From assembly GCA_017577565.1 (NCBI GenBank), contig PKRH01000124.1, forward strand, positions 1-9,593: 9,593 nt of DNA, written 5' to 3'. The notes under the pieces are model-generated. The model was not told the DNA's origin and did no database searches. It was given only the letters and a program-made list of their open reading frames with translations. The stretch comes from Thermoanaerobacterales bacterium (GTDB lineage Bacteria; Actinomycetota; Acidimicrobiia; Acidimicrobiales; JACDCH01). The position numbers were made by a program, and so were the translations under genes. Shown in pieces: positions 7,980-9,593 of this stretch (position 1 is the stretch's first letter; every line of letters starts with the position of its first letter).

Positions 7980-9145
7980 GACGTCCCCTTGTTCTCGTCG
8001 ATGTAGCCGTAGGTCAGGTCGTTGGTGAACACCCGGGCCTGGCCGGTCCCGACGCCGAGGTCGCAGTGCAGGTCGATCTCCTCCCCCGCCATGTGGGCGG
8101 CCACGGCGGCGGCGTCGTGGTCGACGGGGGCGCAGCCCCGGCTGACCACGGTGCCGCCGTAGGCGATCGTCAGCGCCGCGGGGTCGAGCGCCACGCCGGC
8201 CGTGCCGAGGTCGCTCGCCACCCGCCCCCAGTAGGGGTCGGCGCCGAACCAGGAGCACTTGACCAGCTGGCTGTCGGCCACCTTGCGGGCGGCCCGCCGG
8301 GCCTCCTCGTCGGAGGCCGCGCCGGTGACCCGCACGGTGACGACCTTGGTGTGGCCCTCCGCGTCGCGGACCATCTGCAGGGCCAGGTCGAGGCAGGCCT
8401 CGGCCACCGCGGCGGCGAACGCCTCGGGGGCGGGCCGACCGGCGCGCCCGCTGGCCAGCAGGAGCACGGTGTCGTTGGTCGAGGTGCAGCCGTCGACCGA
8501 GACCGCGTTGAACGAGTCGGCGACGCCGGCCCGCAGGGCGGTGCGCAGCGCCGGCGGGTCGACCGCGGCGTCGGTGGTGAGCACGGCCAGCATCGTCGCC
8601 ATGTCGGGGGCGAGCATCGCCGCGCCCTTGGCCACGCCGCCGACGGTGAAGCCGGGGCCCTCGACCAGCGTCTGCTTGGTCCGCGTGTCGGTCGTCATGA
8701 TCGCCCGGGCCGCGGCGGTGGCGTGGGCGGCCTCGCCGCCCCGGGCCGCGACGAGCGCCGGGATGCCGGCCTCGACCCGGTCCATCGGCAGCGGGAAGCC
8801 GATGAGGCCCGTCGAGCAGACGAGCACCGCCTCCGCCGGCGCGCCGAGCTCCCGGCCGACCAGCTCGCACATCCGCTCGGCGTCGGCCTCGCCCCGGGCG
8901 CCGGTGCCGGCGTTGGCGTTGCCGCTGCTGAGGACGACCGCGGCGGCGGTGCCCCCGGTGCGCTCGAGGTGGCGCCGGGACACGACGACGGGCGCGGCCG
9001 CGACGAGGTTGCGGGTGAACACGCCGGCGGCGGGCACGGGCCGGCCGTCGTCGGTCGCCACCAGCGCCAGGTCCGGCGCCCCGCCGTCCTTGATGCCGCA
9101 GGCGACGCCGGCGGCGACGAAGCCCGCCGGGGCGACGACGCTCAC
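7976..9145 (-). CDS. argJ: Glutamate N-acetyltransferase / ornithine acetyltransferase
   Basis: Transfers the acetyl group of N-acetylornithine to glutamate, releasing ornithine and regenerating N-acetylglutamate; bifunctional members also use acetyl-CoA. The 389-residue precursor self-cleaves into two chains. The cleavage site KGAAMLAPDMATML (173-186) places the nucleophilic Thr184 after Ala183; the usual residues before it are often Gly-Met-(I/L)-Ala-Pro-Asn, so Ala and Asp are mild variants. Other conserved regions are SSGNANAGTG (73-82), CSTGLIGFPLPM (110-121), SFNAVSVDGCTSTNDT (211-226) and KCSWFGADPYWGRV (296-309). The C terminus NDLTYGYIDENKGTS is shorter than the common form ending in N-x-x-Y-(T/S)-(T/S). 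The GTG start overlaps argC as GTGA (9142-9145) with a GGGGG 7 nt upstream. No argA or argE is seen here, so the cyclic pathway is inferred. Whether it is mono- or bifunctional cannot be read from sequence. Confidence 0.97.
   Translation of the reverse strand: MSVVAPAGFVAAGVACGIKDGGAPDLALVATDDGRPVPAAGVFTRNLVAAAPVVVSRRHLERTGGTAAAVVLSSGNANAGTGARGEADAERMCELVGRELGAPAEAVLVCSTGLIGFPLPMDRVEAGIPALVAARGGEAAHATAAARAIMTTDTRTKQTLVEGPGFTVGGVAKGAAMLAPDMATMLAVLTTDAAVDPPALRTALRAGVADSFNAVSVDGCTSTNDTVLLLASGRAGRPAPEAFAAAVAEACLDLALQMVRDAEGHTKVVTVRVTGAASDEEARRAARKVADSQLVKCSWFGADPYWGRVASDLGTAGVALDPAALTIAYGGTVVSRGCAPVDHDAAAVAAHMAGEEIDLHCDLGVGTGQARVFTNDLTYGYIDENKGTS
7984..7989 (-). promoter_or_regulatory. argB ribosome binding site inside argJ
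   Basis: AAGGGG on the minus strand lies 5 nt before the argB GTG at 7979 and is exactly the Lys-Gly codons of the argJ C terminus (NKGTS). It supports the GTG at 7979 rather than the one at 7967. Confidence 0.65.
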
Positions 9146-9593
9146 GGGTACACCCCCACCGCCGGCAGCCCGGTGGTCTCGGGCAGGCCGAGCACGAGGT
9201 TGGCGCACTGCACCGCCTGGCCCGAGGCGCCCTTGACGAGGTTGTCGAGGGCGGCGATGGCGACGACCCACCCGGTGCGGGCGTCCGCCACCGCGGTCAC
9301 GTGCACGCTGTTGGCCCCGAGCGTGTGCTTGGTGGCCGGGGGGTCGGGGGTGACGACCACGAAGGGCTCGTCCTCCCAGGCCTCGCGCAGCACGCCGAGC
9401 ACGTCGTCGGTGGTGAGCCCGTCGGTGCGGGGCCGGGCGTAGCAGGTGGCGAGGATCCCCCGGTTCATCGGCGCCAGGTGGGGCGTGAACAGCACCTGGG
9501 CCAGCTCGCCGGCGACCGCCGTCAGGCCCTGCTCGATCTCCGGGGTGTGGCGGTGGTCGAGCAGCCCGTAGGCGGTGAAGCTCTCCTCGACCG
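9142..9593 (-). CDS. argC: N-acetyl-gamma-glutamyl-phosphate reductase, C-terminal part
   Basis: NADPH-dependent reduction of N-acetylglutamyl phosphate to the semialdehyde. Only the last 149 residues are in the window (family length about 345). The NADP-binding domain and the catalytic Cys are beyond the right edge. The visible part carries HRHTPEIEQGL (13-23 of the visible residues), FTPHLAPMNRGI (35-46), HTLGANSVHVTAVAD (89-103) and DNLVKGASGQAVQCANLVLG (116-135), all typical of ArgC, and ends with the family-like LPETTGLPAVGVYP. The frame runs unbroken to the edge, so this is truncation by the window and not a broken gene. It is presumably the first gene of the operon, which places the promoter and ARG box outside the window. 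Its stop overlaps the argJ start as GTGA. Confidence 0.96.
   Translation of the reverse strand, partial: VEESFTAYGLLDHRHTPEIEQGLTAVAGELAQVLFTPHLAPMNRGILATCYARPRTDGLTTDDVLGVLREAWEDEPFVVVTPDPPATKHTLGANSVHVTAVADARTGWVVAIAALDNLVKGASGQAVQCANLVLGLPETTGLPAVGVYP

Noticed and set aside
8066..9442. 458-codon + strand open frame opposite argJ and argC
   Set aside because: Antisense shadow of two well-supported genes, with His/Arg/Gly-rich low-complexity translation.
9142..9495. A short 117-residue gene beginning at the GTG at 9495
   Set aside because: The frame continues unbroken to the window edge with ArgC-like sequence (HRHTPEIEQGL), so it is the 3' part of argC.

Overview
The window comes from a very GC-rich bacterium. 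Third codon positions are almost all G or C, GTG starts are common and the gene order is argC-J-B-D-F-R-G-H, the classical actinobacterial arginine cluster. The style (GTGA gene overlaps, protein sequence character) suggests a deep-branching actinobacterium such as an Acidimicrobiia member. That taxonomic guess is an inference and was not tested.

Layout. At the left edge, on the + strand (2-529), is the 3' part of a small membrane-anchored protein of unknown function. It converges on a long minus-strand operon that fills the rest of the window. Read in the direction of transcription (right to left), the operon is: argC (3' part only, cut by the right edge), argJ, argB, argD, argF, argR, a 118-nt structured gap, argG, argH, a hotdog-fold thioesterase, and a 3-methyladenine DNA glycosylase. 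The gene ends of the convergent pair are separated by 25 nt that can fold into a hairpin.

Function. ArgC, ArgJ, ArgB and ArgD make N-acetylornithine from N-acetylglutamate. ArgJ recycles the acetyl group and releases ornithine. ArgF carbamoylates ornithine to citrulline. ArgG and ArgH convert citrulline to arginine and fumarate. ArgR is the arginine-responsive repressor of the pathway. ArgB also carries the features of arginine-inhibited kinases, so both transcriptional and allosteric feedback are likely. The thioesterase and glycosylase have no obvious step in the pathway but are joined to argH by overlaps.

Architecture. Seven of the nine gene junctions in the operon are 4-nt stop/start overlaps (six GTGA, one ATGA). 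At most of them the Shine-Dalgarno sequence lies inside the last codons of the upstream gene. The exceptions are argG-argH (19-nt gap) and argR-argG. The argR-argG gap holds three perfect hairpins, a canonical G-quadruplex motif and a strong argG ribosome binding site. This gap is the most interesting non-coding feature here. Otherwise the region is an ordinary biosynthetic locus, and I see no mobile elements, CRISPR arrays, RNA genes or defence system.
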